Origin: Strobilurus pachycystidiatus
Taxonomy: Eukaryota > Basidiomycota > Agaricomycetes > Agaricales > Physalacriaceae
DNA: 64,000 bases
Direction: 5' to 3'
Assembly (NCBI GenBank): GCA_019915135.1
Contig: JAHLMK010000002.1
Coordinates: 682,001 to 746,000, forward strand
Numbering within the stretch: the stretch's first letter is position 1; every line of letters starts with the position of its first letter. Position numbers and translations under genes: made by a program. The notes under the pieces are model-generated. The model saw only the letters and a list, made by a program, of their open reading frames with translations. It searched no databases and was not told the DNA's origin. Positions 33,491 through 44,421 of the stretch are shown one piece after another.

Positions 33491-36400
33491 TTACACGTCA
33501 CTGACAACCTGCAGGAGCTCAAATTGCCGTGCTAGCTGAGCCTCATCGTCAACATCTTCGATCTCGGCGGCGTCATCAGCATCGTCGTCGTCGTCCTCGG
33601 CGCTACTGTTGGCGGGGATAGTCACGTCGGCTGAAGCCATGTCGGCGTCGGCTGCAGGCTCTGCGCTCGACTCAGTGATGTGAACACCAGGCTGAATGTT
33701 CCCTGTGAATCCTGGCAGCACAGACAACTGCGAGAGGCGCGATAAATGCCGGGCATTGAAGCGCGCCTTGGACCGTCGGTGCACGTCAATGTGAAACGCG
33801 ATGCGCCGGTCCTTGGACTCCCATTGGGCGCGCATCGTCTCCAAGTAGGTGTCCTCGTCACGGATGAACGTAACGAGTCGGCGTATCTCGACGTTCAGGC
33901 GTTGAATCTCCTCGTGCGCTCTCTCGTTCTTGAAGTGCTGGTCCATGAGGTGGCGACCCCATGGCTGCGCCCACGGCTTGTCGCGGATGTCTGTACGCGA
34001 CTCCCTCAGTAGGTCGAAGTCCGCAAGGAATGCATACTCCACGACTTGACTCCACTTCAGCTCAGGCTTGCGAGGATTGAAGGCGGCGGCGGCGGCGTTG
34101 TACTTGTCGAGCGCGGTGCTGATGGCATGCGAGCGCGACTTGAGAGCGTTGGCGATGTGCTTGCGCAGCTTATAACCTATCAAGCTGTAAGTCAAAATGC
34201 ATATGTTGGAACGTCAACTTGCCTGTTTGCGACTGATTCATTTTCGTCAACTCAAACAGACGGGCTATGACCAAGCCCTCCAGGACGTCTAGGGCGCGGC
34301 GATATTTCCTGGTCTTCAACATCGATGATACCTCCAACCACTCCGCCGAGTCGGGCTTCCACCGGACGTTAATACGGAGGCGCTCCTCCAATAACTGAAC
34401 GTCGTTGATGACGCGATCTAGCTTCTCTCCAGCATGGCGTTGCGCCGTCTCGACGGCGCGCGTGTCGTCCCGCCGGTGTATGTTGTGCTCGTTCAAGTTC
34501 CGGAACGCATTCTGGGCGCGGTTTAGCTGGGCCGTGAGTTGCTCCATGAGTTCGAGCTTCTGGAGGTACTCCATCTGTAGGGTTTCCTCTGCGGGTTCGC
34601 GCTTGAGTTGTAGGAGATGTGTCCGCTCCTCTTCCAGCCATGTCTTGAACACACCTCTGTTGGCGATGCCCTTTGCCTTCATCGTGCCTATCAGCGTGCT
34701 CTCCCCGCCCAAAATCTCCAGCGCTTGCGTGTAATTGTTGACCAGAAATTTGCCTAGCGCCATGTCAGAGCTAGTTCATTGAATGGCATTAGACTCACTG
34801 AGTTGCTCATATGTGTCAATGTCCTTCCGTCGAAAGACTTGACCAATAAGCCGGCGACGATGAACCTTGGAGGCGTACCGAGTAACGGCGGCGATCGCGT
34901 TCGTCCTTGAGAAAAAGCGTTCGCACCCTTCCAGATCTTCCAACCCAACGCCTTTGCAATAGGTCGTCAAGTTGAGCGTCTGGCAGAGTCGGTTATGGGC
35001 GTGTCCGTGGAACAGTCCCACCAGGGAAGTGTACTTGAGCTCTTGTGCCAGGGGACCGAGAGGGCTGCGCTTCAGCGTCGTCCCAAATTTGCAGCCGATA
35101 TCGTAGCCGCCACCGAGTGGACCGTCCAATGTTTCGAGGAGATGCTCGACGATGGCAAGAGGATATTTTGCCCTGGATGAACGGTCAGTTATAGCCAAGT
35201 GAATCGATGTTGTGACTTACAGTTCGCCGCTTCGAATCATATCCGCCGCGACAAGGACGAAGCCGTGGCGACACAACGCAAGGAAGATACCGGTCTCCTC
35301 AAAGATTCCCCACATACGAGCGGTCAACTGATTCTTCATATTCTCCCAGCGATCCTCACAGAGATTGGGGTCATCCTCCGCCTATGATGCGACGTTGATG
35401 AGCGCATGAACAAGCATAGTGAACGTTGAGCTTACCGGCAAAGGGCCTAGGGTTGACTCCAGCAACTCCTTCGTCCATTTATCCACCCGTTCCCGAGGCA
35501 GGAAGTAGTCCATTCCATCCCCGCGGCTATCCCTGCGCTCAGTGCTTTCCGCGGGCATGTCGCTGTCCAAGTCGGATTGACGCACGGCGCGCAGGACGCG
35601 TTTCAGAGAGTCGTTCCCGTCCATGCAGAACAAAGTCTGGTAGAGCAGCTCCGCCTCGCCCTCCAGCTTGTACATGCAGCATGGGCATGCGTGCTTGATC
35701 CGATAATTGAGATGATCTCGTCGAAGGGCCCGCTCAACGCGCTTGTCCACGGCGAACAAGATCTCTTCGTAAAGATCATACGCAATGGAAAATTGTTCCG
35801 CCAGTGTGCTGCGAGAGGGAACCTAAATCCTGTTAGCGCGTTTGTAACGCCGTCAAGTACATGTACTCACCAAATGCATGTCATTAAGACTTCGCACAAA
35901 AGCCTCGATGGAGAGCTGAGGGCAGCGGAGTCGGGTTACACGGAACAGCTCCAACGTCCGAATGCTGACAGCGTATGTGTGGAATAAGGCGGCGACGGGC
36001 ATGAGCCCCTGGCGTACGAGGCCCGACGCAATCGTCGGGTCAGATGGCGCCACCTCTACGTTCACCTCTCGGCGCCAGAAAAGATCGATAACGCCGACGG
36101 TGTGCTGCTGGGGCAAGGAAGAGTCGGACGCAGGTGCGGGGAATGGGGCCGTGTTTGCCAAAGCATCCGCCCCTCGAGACGACGACCAGTTGAGATAAGA
36201 CTCGATGAGATGGGGAAGTTGGGCGCGCAAGGCCATTGTGCGTCGTTCTGTCCGATCGCGCCGCGTCCGCTTGTCCTTGCCCTTCCTTTGTTGTGTAAGT
36301 TTGGCGCTACAATGCTAATTAGCCGCTGTAGAAGGAAGTATGAGCACACCTACGTCTTCTCCTTCTGTAACTCCTCGACAAGGTCAGCCAAAACCTCTCT

Positions 36401-36772
36401 GAACTCCCCGCCCTCATGCGACAAGCCCGTCATCCGCGTTTTCCCACTAAGGACATTATCCATCATGTCAAAGTCCTCGTCGCCGTCATCGTCGCCGCCC
36501 ACAAAGATGTCGGGATCGAAATCATCTTCTAATGGCGCCAAAGGAGGAGGTGCGGCGGTTAGTTCGTGCAGCCGAAGGCGGTCGGCTCGCGACAGTGTGT
36601 GAACGCGCGCTGAAAGTTCTTCGAGCGTCTCCTCGGTATGGCGGCGGGCCCCGGCCTTGGTGAAAGTGCGGCGCAACGAGGGCTGTCCTGGGCCCGAGGA
36701 GGAGCTGATGACCGCGGACTTCTTAGCCTTCTTCGGTTGAAAGCGGTTTTTCACCGATTTAACGCCCGTCAT
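33491..36772 (-). CDS. KDZ transposase
   Basis: Starts at ATG 36770-36772 (MTGVKSVKNRFQPKKAKKS). About seven exons. N-terminal basic region, then an acidic segment, a Cys-containing region around KHACPCCMYKLEG, and FCMDGNDSLKR (first catalytic Asp). Next come CEDRWENMKNQ, WGIFEETGIFLALCRHGFVL, GGGYDIGCKF (second Asp), LFHGHAHNRLCQ and GLEDLEGCERFFSRTN (Glu). This is the canonical DDE core order of KDZ transposases. A coiled-coil and acidic C-terminus follow, ending EIEDVDDEAQLARQFELLQVV. All junctions I checked keep the frame, for example EKT/AKLTQQRK and LGPLP/AEDDPNLC. It is divergent from the TET/JBP gene by about 200 bp. Confidence 0.95.
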
Positions 36773-36970
36773 GTTAAAAGGGAAAGGTGTGACGGGTGAC
36801 AGTAACTTCAACCAACTTGCACTCAACCATCAAAAGGTGAGCACACTCTTTCTCTCAAGGCGCCCTCCCTCCGCGCGCTCAAGAGAAGAAGTCGGTCGTC
36901 TGGTACTGGACTCACCCCTGGGGCCATATCAGACCCGACTTTCTGATCTTGACGCGTCGGGTCAAGCGCC
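36773..36970. promoter_or_regulatory. Divergent region KDZ transposase / TET-JBP
   Basis: About 200 bp between the transposase start codon and the first recognisable TET/JBP coding sequence. It must hold the transposase promoter and probably an unresolved short first exon of the TET/JBP gene (an ATG lies at 36771). Confidence 0.45.
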
Positions 36971-38645
36971 TTGGGGTCCTCAACATTCTTCTCTCAGCTT
37001 ACTGATCACCTCAACAGGTCTCCCTCTCATGGCCTGGTTTACGCGCCAGGTGAGCATCTGGCTTACTTTCCGTCCACTTCTAACCGTTGTCGTTGTCAGC
37101 TCCGCAGTGGCAAGGAATTTGCGGGCACGGCTCACGCTCCCGCCGAACACCGCGAGCAGATCAACCCGCTGCACACGACGCGTAAATTCAAGCTGAGGGA
37201 GGCTTTGAAGATTGCTGAGGATATAACTATCGCCTATCTACTGGCTCCAGATCGCCAGGATGCACGCACCTCACCACCACCGGATCCAACTGCTTCCCAT
37301 CAACCCACTCCTTCGCACACCACCGGCTTACATCGCTCTCCTTTGCCCACCCCTGCTTCAACTGCATCCTCGACGCCAAGGGCTTCCGCCGTCTCTGCTC
37401 TCCCGGAATCCGCGCCCTCGTCGTCGACTCCCCCCGCTGCGCCGAAGCGCGACGCTCCCTCTGGCGGAAAGTTCAATTTTCGTCACGCTAAGCGCGCCAA
37501 GCGTCGCGCAACCGACATCAGCGAGGTCGGTCACGTCCCCGTCCCCGGTAGCACCGCGGCGTTGGTTGGATCCTCCGCTTCTGCGCCCGTGGTCAGCAAC
37601 GTTGACATCCGTGAATTTCCAACGTGTCACGGCGGCTACTTTGCCAAACCACAGAGGGACCTCGAGATCGACTACGACAAGGAGTATACGGTGGAGGAGC
37701 TTGTGGCTATGGGCTTTACTTACATAGCTTGGGATGGAATGTAAGTACAATTGTTCACTTGACTGATATGTAGCTCACCTCGTCACTAGAACGCCCACCC
37801 CCATCTGCGACGAAGACGGCGTGATCTTTGCCGTTCTCGCCGGGCGTCCGCGGGATGCGTCATACGTCGAGGCAGCCGACGACGCCTTCGAGACGATGGC
37901 CGCCGTTGGCGAGCAGGAGGAGTGGCTGGAGTCGGAGACGAGCAAGCACCGGCGGGGGCTATTCATCGCCCACAACGTTGGCGTCACTGCGGGCAAGGGA
38001 CAGCCGGGACCTTTGCGCCTCAGCGCCGGCACCCACTCCGTCATCAACGAGCTTCTTCTTGGCAACAAATCTATCATTCGCCTCGCCACTTTTGCCAGTT
38101 CCGCATTTCAGCGCTGGAGTCCCAAGCTTTTCAATTACTACAAGGAGCATATGGACGGCTTGTACGAAAATGACCCCAGCCTTGGCCGTAACTTCCTCAA
38201 GTCAGTGTTTCCCTGCACTGCCTTCAACCTCTCGCGGCGGTCATGGTCGTTCAAGCACCGTGATAGTGCGAATCTTCCTTTCGGCTGGTGCGCGATCTGT
38301 GCGCTCGCTAAGAAAGGTTTTCGCCCCAACCTTGGAGGCCAGATCATCTTGTGGAATCTTCGCATGGTCATCGAGTTTCCACACGCTTCGACTATCCTCA
38401 TTCCCTCTGCCACTGTCGAGCACTCTAACATTCCCCCCGCCGAAGGAGACGAACGCCTTTCCTTCACGCAGTTTGCTGCCGGGGCGTTGTTTCGATACGT
38501 CGATAACGGGTTTCGGAACGACAAACAGCTCAAGAGCAAGAGTCGTGCGGAGTTCCGTCGTATGGAGGCTCTGAAGAGTACTCGATGGGAGATGGGGCTG
38601 TCGTTGTACTCTAAGTTGGACGACTTATTAGAACGAGTACCATAA
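36971..38645 (+). CDS. TET/JBP-family 2-oxoglutarate/Fe(II) dioxygenase
   Basis: TET/JBP enzymes oxidise 5-methylcytosine or thymine in DNA. The frame beginning here has no ATG, so the first exon is unresolved. The N-terminal part has HREQINPLHTTRKFKLREA, then a low-complexity Ser/Pro/Thr-rich linker and a basic patch. After an intron at 37741-37789 the catalytic domain follows: FSFKHRDSANLPFGWCA-like segment with the HxD iron motif (…WSFKHRDSANLPFGW), LGGQIILWNL, and STILIPSATVEHSN with the distal His, followed by DERLSFTQF with the 2-oxoglutarate Arg. All metal and cosubstrate residues are present, so it may be active. The stop at 38643-38645 follows LDDLLERVP. Confidence 0.9.
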
Positions 38646-38943
38646 CTTACTTTATTTTACATTCTTTACATTTTGTACCACGTTCTTTATGCGCAATCAT
38701 TATATACCTGCAGAACAACAATAATATATAAGTTTTGGAGTCTCCCAAGCAGCAGAATAGCCCGCAATAAAAAAGTCTAATGAAAAAGTCTAATGAAGTC
38801 CTTGTGAGAGGTAGTTCCCTATGCGAGATGTGATCACAACCCATACTTGGCTTCGCCCACTTCTGTCACCCACTTCACCTCTATAAAGCGCGTCCATACT
38901 TTTGGCAGCACTTCTTCGCGGCTTCTACGGCTCATTCTTCTAA

Positions 38944-39646
38944 ATGCCTCGCCAAACTGTATATCACACGCCCGAGGAGAAACGACAGGCGGAGAAAGAC
39001 CGCAAAATGCGGTGGCATTGGAAGTGCGTAGCAGTCATCTTGCGCGATGCTCTACCGCTCAAGATTATATTGCTCAGGCATCGTGACGCGCATTTAGAGA
39101 AGATGAAAGCTAGCTACGAGGTTAGAGCTGCTCGCGCTGGCCGAGCACGTCGAGTAGCAGTTGAACCCAGCGAAAAGTATGTACACTTTCTGCAACCCAT
39201 CGTCGACGTTCACCTATCCCTTCAGTGAAATCGACCACCCCACATTGCTTCGCCTTATGCGCCCCGCTAAGCTTGTCAGCGCGGAGATGAGAGTCGCAAC
39301 ATATAATTCTCTGCCAAATTACTGCGAAGGCCTCTTCGAGACGTACAAAGACCACAACGTTGGAAACGAGGATTGGGATCCAGCCAGCTGCCCCCAAGCC
39401 ATCGCCCTCGAAGTTCTAGCAGACCGGTGGGAGGAAGAGCGTCAGAAGGTGCGAGATGTGTGGAACGACGTCTTGGAGACGGCGGGGCAGGCTACGCAAT
39501 ACTCGCAAGATGCAGAGGACATTCACGGGCGCATAGAACGACTGATCTCGTACATCCGCGATATGCATGAGAAGAGCGCCGAGGTACACGACGGGCTGGC
39601 TATAGCTCGGTCGAAGAGACGTCTGCTATATCAGCAACCCGTCTAG
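38944..39646 (+). CDS. Small basic KDZ-element protein, function unknown
   Basis: Two exons joined over an intron at about 39179-39227 (PSEN then EIDHPTLLRLMRPAK). The protein has about 215 residues. The N-terminus is Arg/Lys-rich and helical (MPRQTVYHTPEEKRQAEKDR), as seen in small proteins that accompany KDZ transposases in mushrooms. The C-terminus is acidic and helical (ADRWEEERQKVRDVW). It could bind DNA or assist the transposase; no domain is recognised. Confidence 0.65.
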
Positions 39647-39776
39647 TACGTAGTCTCTACACACAGGCCCTTACTGAATTGGAATCCTTTCAACATATGT
39701 TCTCTGTCTCATTTGAGGATTGAATTTGCTGGAGTAAACATACAGTAGACGAGCATAGGTAGTACGAGTAACGAGG

Positions 39777-41078
39777 CTATGTGAGACGGTACACAAAATG
39801 TCGGACGGTGGCAATAGCGAAAAGCCGATCAGCCTCTGCTTGGGTGCGCGTAGCGTAGGGAGTCTGTCTTAGTATCGGGTTCGCCGTCATGACGGCCTCT
39901 CGCCCATAGTAGACGCCCGGCTCCGTGCCCTGCAACACTACCCAAAAGACTTCTTCGACCTCCTCGTGATGCTCGTCCTTGTCGAAGTCGGGGTAAGGAA
40001 ATCTGGAGTCGTGATCAGAGGAGAACGGGCCAGCTGGTACGTAGGGCTCGTCATCGCCACCGCCGTCGCCGTTGTCATCGCCGTCGTTACCATCGTCCCC
40101 GCCGCCTCCACTTCCACCAGCGCCGCCGAAGACCCGCTCAATCCCGTCCCAGTCAATGCGTGGTGGACCCGTCCATGCTCCAGCTGAACCCCAACTTCCA
40201 TGGTCATGCCAATTGCCGCCAGACCCATCAGAGCCCCAACCATTGAGAGATCCGTAGGTTGGCCGTCCATATTGCACTTCAGCTTGACGCCATTCTTCGA
40301 CGCGATCTTGTCGGTCAACCGTCGGCGGGTGAACACGCTCTTCGTTGATGGGGATGATGGGCTCGAGCGCCGGCAATTCGTCGTTGCCATGGTTGGAAAG
40401 AGAGCTGTTTGTCGTCGATGGAGTGGCGTCGTCGATGGAGTGTGAGAGGGAGGTGACAGTCAACGACGACACCGAAGAGACGTCGTCGCCGATGCTGAAC
40501 TGGGTCATGGAAGAGGGAATAGAGACGTTGCCTTCCGAGATACGGGGATGTGGGGCTGGGACAGCAGACCATGTTGCCTGAGAAAGAGAAGGGGTCGTCA
40601 ATGTTGACGACTTGGTGGCAGAGGGGGCGTCGTCTTCACTGTCAGATAGTTGGATCACAATTGTCGTCCTTCTCTTCTTCGGCGATAAGGAACGTGAACG
40701 AACGGGCGAAGGAGGTGGAGGCGGTGTGGGAGTTGCGTGCAACTCTGCCGCGATGGTCAACGTGGGCTTCTTGGCTGGAGAAACGCTGCGAGACTTGCGC
40801 ACAGCAGCGGTTTTAGAAATCGAGATCGGAGGACGAAAAGCCAGAGCCTTAGAAGCTCCTCGCTTGGAGCGAGGGCTCAACGCAGGAAGGAGGCGACGCG
40901 GCCTAGCATAGCTTCCCGTCAACTCGTCGGGGTCCGAGGCGTAGACATCGCTGTCGCCGTGGTATGATAGCCCTGTAATATCATTCAGAACCAATGCAAA
41001 ACCAAGTGAGAAGCTACGCACTTGGCTTCGCCGCTTCTTTGTGCACTGAGAACGAATCTTTTGATTTTGCTGGGGCAT
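39777..41078 (-). CDS. KDZ-element protein with viroplasmin/RNase H N-term-like domain
   Basis: Starts MPQQNQKIRSQCTKKRR. Removing a 48-nt intron joins RSQ to GLSYHGDSD. The long middle is low-complexity (Ser/Thr/Pro, then Gly/Asp repeats). The C-terminal about 55 residues read VFWVVLQGTEPGVYYGREAV and later YATRTQAEADRLFAI. This fits the small hybrid-binding domain shared by RNase H1 N-termini and caulimovirus viroplasmin (pattern Y/FWVV.G..PGVY…F.T..EA). That domain binds RNA:DNA or dsRNA in known members. The match is by eye. Confidence 0.65.
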   Translation of the reverse strand: MPQQNQKIRSQCTKKRRSQVRSFSLGFALVLNDITGLSYHGDSDVYASDPDELTGSYARPRRLLPALSPRSKRGASKALAFRPPISISKTAAVRKSRSVSPAKKPTLTIAAELHATPTPPPPPSPVRSRSLSPKKRRTTIVIQLSDSEDDAPSATKSSTLTTPSLSQATWSAVPAPHPRISEGNVSIPSSMTQFSIGDDVSSVSSLTVTSLSHSIDDATPSTTNSSLSNHGNDELPALEPIIPINEERVHPPTVDRQDRVEEWRQAEVQYGRPTYGSLNGWGSDGSGGNWHDHGSWGSAGAWTGPPRIDWDGIERVFGGAGGSGGGGDDGNDGDDNGDGGGDDEPYVPAGPFSSDHDSRFPYPDFDKDEHHEEVEEVFWVVLQGTEPGVYYGREAVMTANPILRQTPYATRTQAEADRLFAIATVRHFVYRLT

Positions 41079-41682
41079 CCGTCAAGGCGGCTGATGCATT
41101 TTTAGTACGCGGACATACAAGACGAGATAAGATGCCAACATACAAATAGCGTCCTCCTCGAGAAGAGGGGCAGGACGGTGACGGCCTTGAAGAACGGAGG
41201 AATAGGACATTTGAGAGCTATAAAAGAGCCTGAGATCTGGTGCTCAGGCGTATGAGATTGTGAATGCGTACATAGGCTTGTGAGTTGCTGGGGAGATGGG
41301 AGGCGATGAGGAGATGTTGGATAAGCGGCCCTGCAATCTCGCGCAATATTGTGGCTCCACATAGAATATGAAATTCGCGCATGCTAGCGCGTGACTGGCG
41401 TTGTGGGCGGCATGGAGGGCGGACTATAACGAGAGAGCTCAGAGGTGCGGGTCATGGTGGTCTGAGGGAGAGAGGGCGGCAAGAGCGTTTCCTCTTTTGG
41501 ACAGGACTTACCTGTGCTGTTCACCTCGTCCTTCTACCATTTCGTCTCACTGCCATCCTTTCTATTTCCAATTCCCGCTATGTACGATGCGTCACCACCT
41601 CATGCGGCAGAATATTTGAAGCTTTTTCAGGGTAAGCATCCAGATTTTTCTCCTACTGCCCCCCTCCCATTTGCTGACCAGT

Positions 41683-43954
41683 ATGTCTAGTAATCCTCCA
41701 GCCATTTCGTCCTTCGATGAGTTGCCACCTGCGCCAGCCAACGGAGCAGGTGCCCAATCGCAATCCGCACAGTCCGTCCAAGGAAATTCGTCCCCAGGAG
41801 CAGCAGACAATAACAACGGTGATGGTGTTGATACTCCAACGCCCGCCCTCTCGCAGCACGCACCTTTCGCCCTCTCGCAGCACGCGACTTTCGCTCAGAA
41901 CAACAGCGGCGGTGTTGATACACCAACGGCCGCCGTCTCGCAGCACGCGACTTTCACTCAGAGGAACCCCGACAAGGAGATTATTCTCGCGCCTGCCGTC
42001 TCGCAGCACACAACTTTCGCTCAGAGAAACCCCGACAAGGATATCATCCCACTGCTCCCTCGGGAGGATCGATTCAAGGCCTCTACGTTGCAAGACGCGG
42101 CTCTTCGGCGCAAAACTAAACAGGAAAAGGCCGCAGCTCTTGATGTCGCCATTGCTGCATTTCACAAGGACGTCGAGGAGAAGATGCACGCCATAGCCCA
42201 AGATCACGACGTAACCTACGAGGCAATTCGCATCCGTTGTACTCAGACGACTACCTTCAAGAAAGAGCGTGCCCCCAACCTCGCAAACGCTATAACCCAT
42301 GCCCGTTCCAAAGAGTTGAACAAAGGTAAAGCGAGTCTCGACTACTCCTTCCTCCAGTCACTAATGAGTTTCAGACCTTCTAAAGGGCGAACGACTTCGC
42401 CTAGACGCCATTGTTGCCAAGATCGCGGACGAAGACATGGACCCCACGGAAGAGGAGAAGAAGATCCTCATCGACAACCTACTAGCTCATAGAGCGCTCA
42501 AGAGAACCGGTGCGCGGGCGAATAACAAGGCTGCTGCCATGGATTACGCGGCGACAACTGGGAGTATTCAAAACGAGGTGCGTCTGTTCCTTTCTTTCTT
42601 GTATTTTATATCAAAATGCAACCTTGTTTTTCAGATGAACCGTTTCACGGCACGCAATGGCGCTTGGGGCTTCGCGTTCTTTGCTCCCAGTAATGCCAAC
42701 GACACCATGCTTCCCACCGTTCTCGAAACACCAGGAGCGCTCGACTTCATTCCAGTAGTCCTCAACAAATCGGTATGCGAGGTTCTTGATTGGTTCAAGA
42801 ACTACGCTATCCTCGCTGCGTCAAGTGAGTAGGGCTTTGAATATACACATAGCTTGAGACTAACCTTTGCTTCCTTTAACAGCGGGGCTGGGCAGCGGTC
42901 CAGACACGCGTAAGCGTCTCCGAGAAGAGCTGAGCGAGACCATAACCATGGGACTTCGTACGTGCTCATCATCACCTTCATTGTCCTGTGATAACGACTT
43001 GGCTATTTAGGCAGAGCAACGAAAAAGGATACCGTCAAGATGTCTTACGAAGGATACGACGTTGATGTCGTTGGAAGGTACCACGTCCGAATCATCGGCT
43101 GGCCAGAAGATATCGACTTCCGCGCCGCTGCGTATATGCAAGTACAGGACCTGCGACGCCTTGTGGATCTCTGGCGCGCCGGAGCGTGTCGGTGGATCAT
43201 AATGTCAAAGGAGGATAGCGCCAAGCACGACGCGGACATTGCAAAGCGAGTCAAGGACGGAGAGCTGAAGAAAGGGAGAGCAACGAGAAGCGATAAAGGA
43301 ACCAAGCGTGGTCGGAAGAGCAGCGACGACAACGACAACGACAATGACAACCACAACGCCTCCGAGCCCGACCCCAACCTCGACGCCGACAAGAGCGACG
43401 ATGAGAACGCACCGCCCGATGCGCCGCCTGCGAAGCGGGTAAAGACGACTCGGAAGAGGGCGACTGCTGAGGAAGCAGCAGCAAAGAGGCTTCAGGTGGA
43501 AAAGGAGAAGGCAGCAAAGAAGGCAGAGCGTGAGGCTAAGAAGGCGGACAAGGAGAAGGAGCGGGTGGCAAAGAAGGCGCAGAAGGCAGTGACGAATGTC
43601 GGGGCCAAGAGCGGCAAGACGGGGTCGATGAAGAAGGCCGGTGCGCCACTCGCAAAGAAATCGAAGGCCGCCTCCAAGTCCAAGTCGCCGTTGGCGTCGG
43701 AAGCTACGGGACCGGCTGACGCAGCGGCGGGAGGACAGAACGAGGCCGGGCAGTCCGCTCAGAGATCTGCAAAGGCCGCCGCCTTGAAGAAGACTCTTCC
43801 GCCCAAGAGCAGGGAGTTCATCAACGACAGCAGCGAGGGCGACGGCGGCAGCGAGGACGACGACGACGACGACGACGACGACGTCTCCGACTTTGACGAT
43901 GCCCAAATGAATGACGAGGCGGAGATCGATGAGTTAGAGGATGACATGGACTAA
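41683..43954 (+). CDS. Lys/Asp-rich KDZ-element protein
   Basis: Six or so exons, all in frame. The ATG at 41683 opens MSSNPPAISSFDELPP; an upstream ATG at 41580 (MYDASPPHAAEYLKLFQ) could not be joined in frame. The N-terminus has three to four repeats of SQHATFAQRNPDK. The conserved-looking core follows: MSYEGYDVDVVGRYHVRIIG, WPEDIDFRAAAYMQVQDLRR, ACRWIIMSKED. The C-terminus is a long Lys/Ala-rich coiled region then an all-Asp acidic tail with a GAC repeat at 43855-43880. Proteins with this WPEDI-type core recur next to KDZ transposases as far as I recall. Function unknown. Confidence 0.75.
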
Positions 43955-44075
43955 ATAGCCTGTACTATAGACAATCACCTAGATATTTTAAATTCCCTAC
44001 ATATCCCTCAGAGTTTTCTTGGTATTGAACAAAAACAAATTATTTATACCATTGCCTGACGATTTTTTGGTCCAG

Positions 44076-44413
44076 CAGTGAGCAGGAGGGCGGGATGATG
44101 AGGAGTAATGAGCGGACTGCCCGATCGGGCAGTTGAGGAAAGGCGGACCGTGGTCCGGTTGATGACAGATGCACGGAAGTGTGCGGGCGACCATTTGACC
44201 CGATTGGGAATGAGCGCTCGGACGCTCGGTAGTCGGTGCCGCCCAGTACCCGCCAGGAAGACACAGAATATTACTATTTACAAGTTCAAATTCTGGGATT
44301 TAATGCTTTGCAAGTGCTTGACGCGCGATATCGGGCAAATCAACCTAATTAGGTACACCACATGGGTACGAGTATGGTACCTAATTAGGTCTATTTGATG
44401 GGACTATCAGGTG
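44076..44413 (-). repeat. Long terminal inverted repeat, right
   Basis: Mirrors 33099-33410 and continues without a break into the 17-bp tip GATGGGACTATCAGGTG. It contains the perfect 18-bp palindrome ACTGCCCGATCGGGCAGT (near 44125) and the CCTAATTAGG palindromes. The two repeats differ by only a few substitutions over about 270 bp. Confidence 0.93.
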
Positions 44414-44421
44414 ACGCCATC
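44414..44421 (+). repeat. 8-bp target-site duplication, right copy (ACGCCATC)
   Basis: Identical to 23286-23293. Removing the element and one copy restores an open carboxylesterase exon. Confidence 0.93.

Larger units (their letters stand above)
23294..44413. mobile_element. Composite 21.1 kb transposon insertion
   Basis: The whole segment is bounded by perfect inverted 17-mers, CACCTGATAGTCCCATC at 23294-23310 and GATGGGACTATCAGGTG at 44397-44413. It is flanked by identical 8-bp duplications and splits a carboxylesterase exon. It contains a KDZ transposon (33099-44413 plus the 17-bp left tip) and a nested 9.8 kb insertion (23311-33098). The exact target duplication and the otherwise open host gene suggest a recent event. 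Which sequence inserted first is inferred from the nested geometry. Confidence 0.9.
33099..44413. mobile_element. KDZ (Kyakuja-Dileera-Zisupton) transposon with TET/JBP cargo
   Basis: The body carries five genes between long, nearly identical inverted repeats: KDZ transposase (-), TET/JBP oxygenase (+), a small basic protein (+), a viroplasmin-domain-like protein (-) and a Lys-rich protein (+). The right end runs through CAAATAGACC into the 17-bp tip. The left tip is detached at 23294-23310 by the nested insertion. Target duplications of 8 bp agree with what is reported for KDZ elements. In mushrooms TET/JBP genes are known to travel with KDZ transposons (Iyer and co-workers). All genes look open, so the copy was probably autonomous until its left end was interrupted. 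Confidence 0.9.

Noticed and set aside
43205..43906. Long minus-strand open frame opposite the Lys-rich cargo gene
   Set aside because: It is the mirror of Lys/Asp-rich codons (giving Leu/Val/Ser runs); the plus strand has spliced exons and a sensible protein.
33099..44397. KDZ element ending exactly at CAAATAG/CTATTTG with its own target duplication
   Set aside because: Flanking bases at those points (…TTCCATA and ATGGGACT…) are not duplicated; the 8-bp duplication is found only when the 17-bp tips are included.
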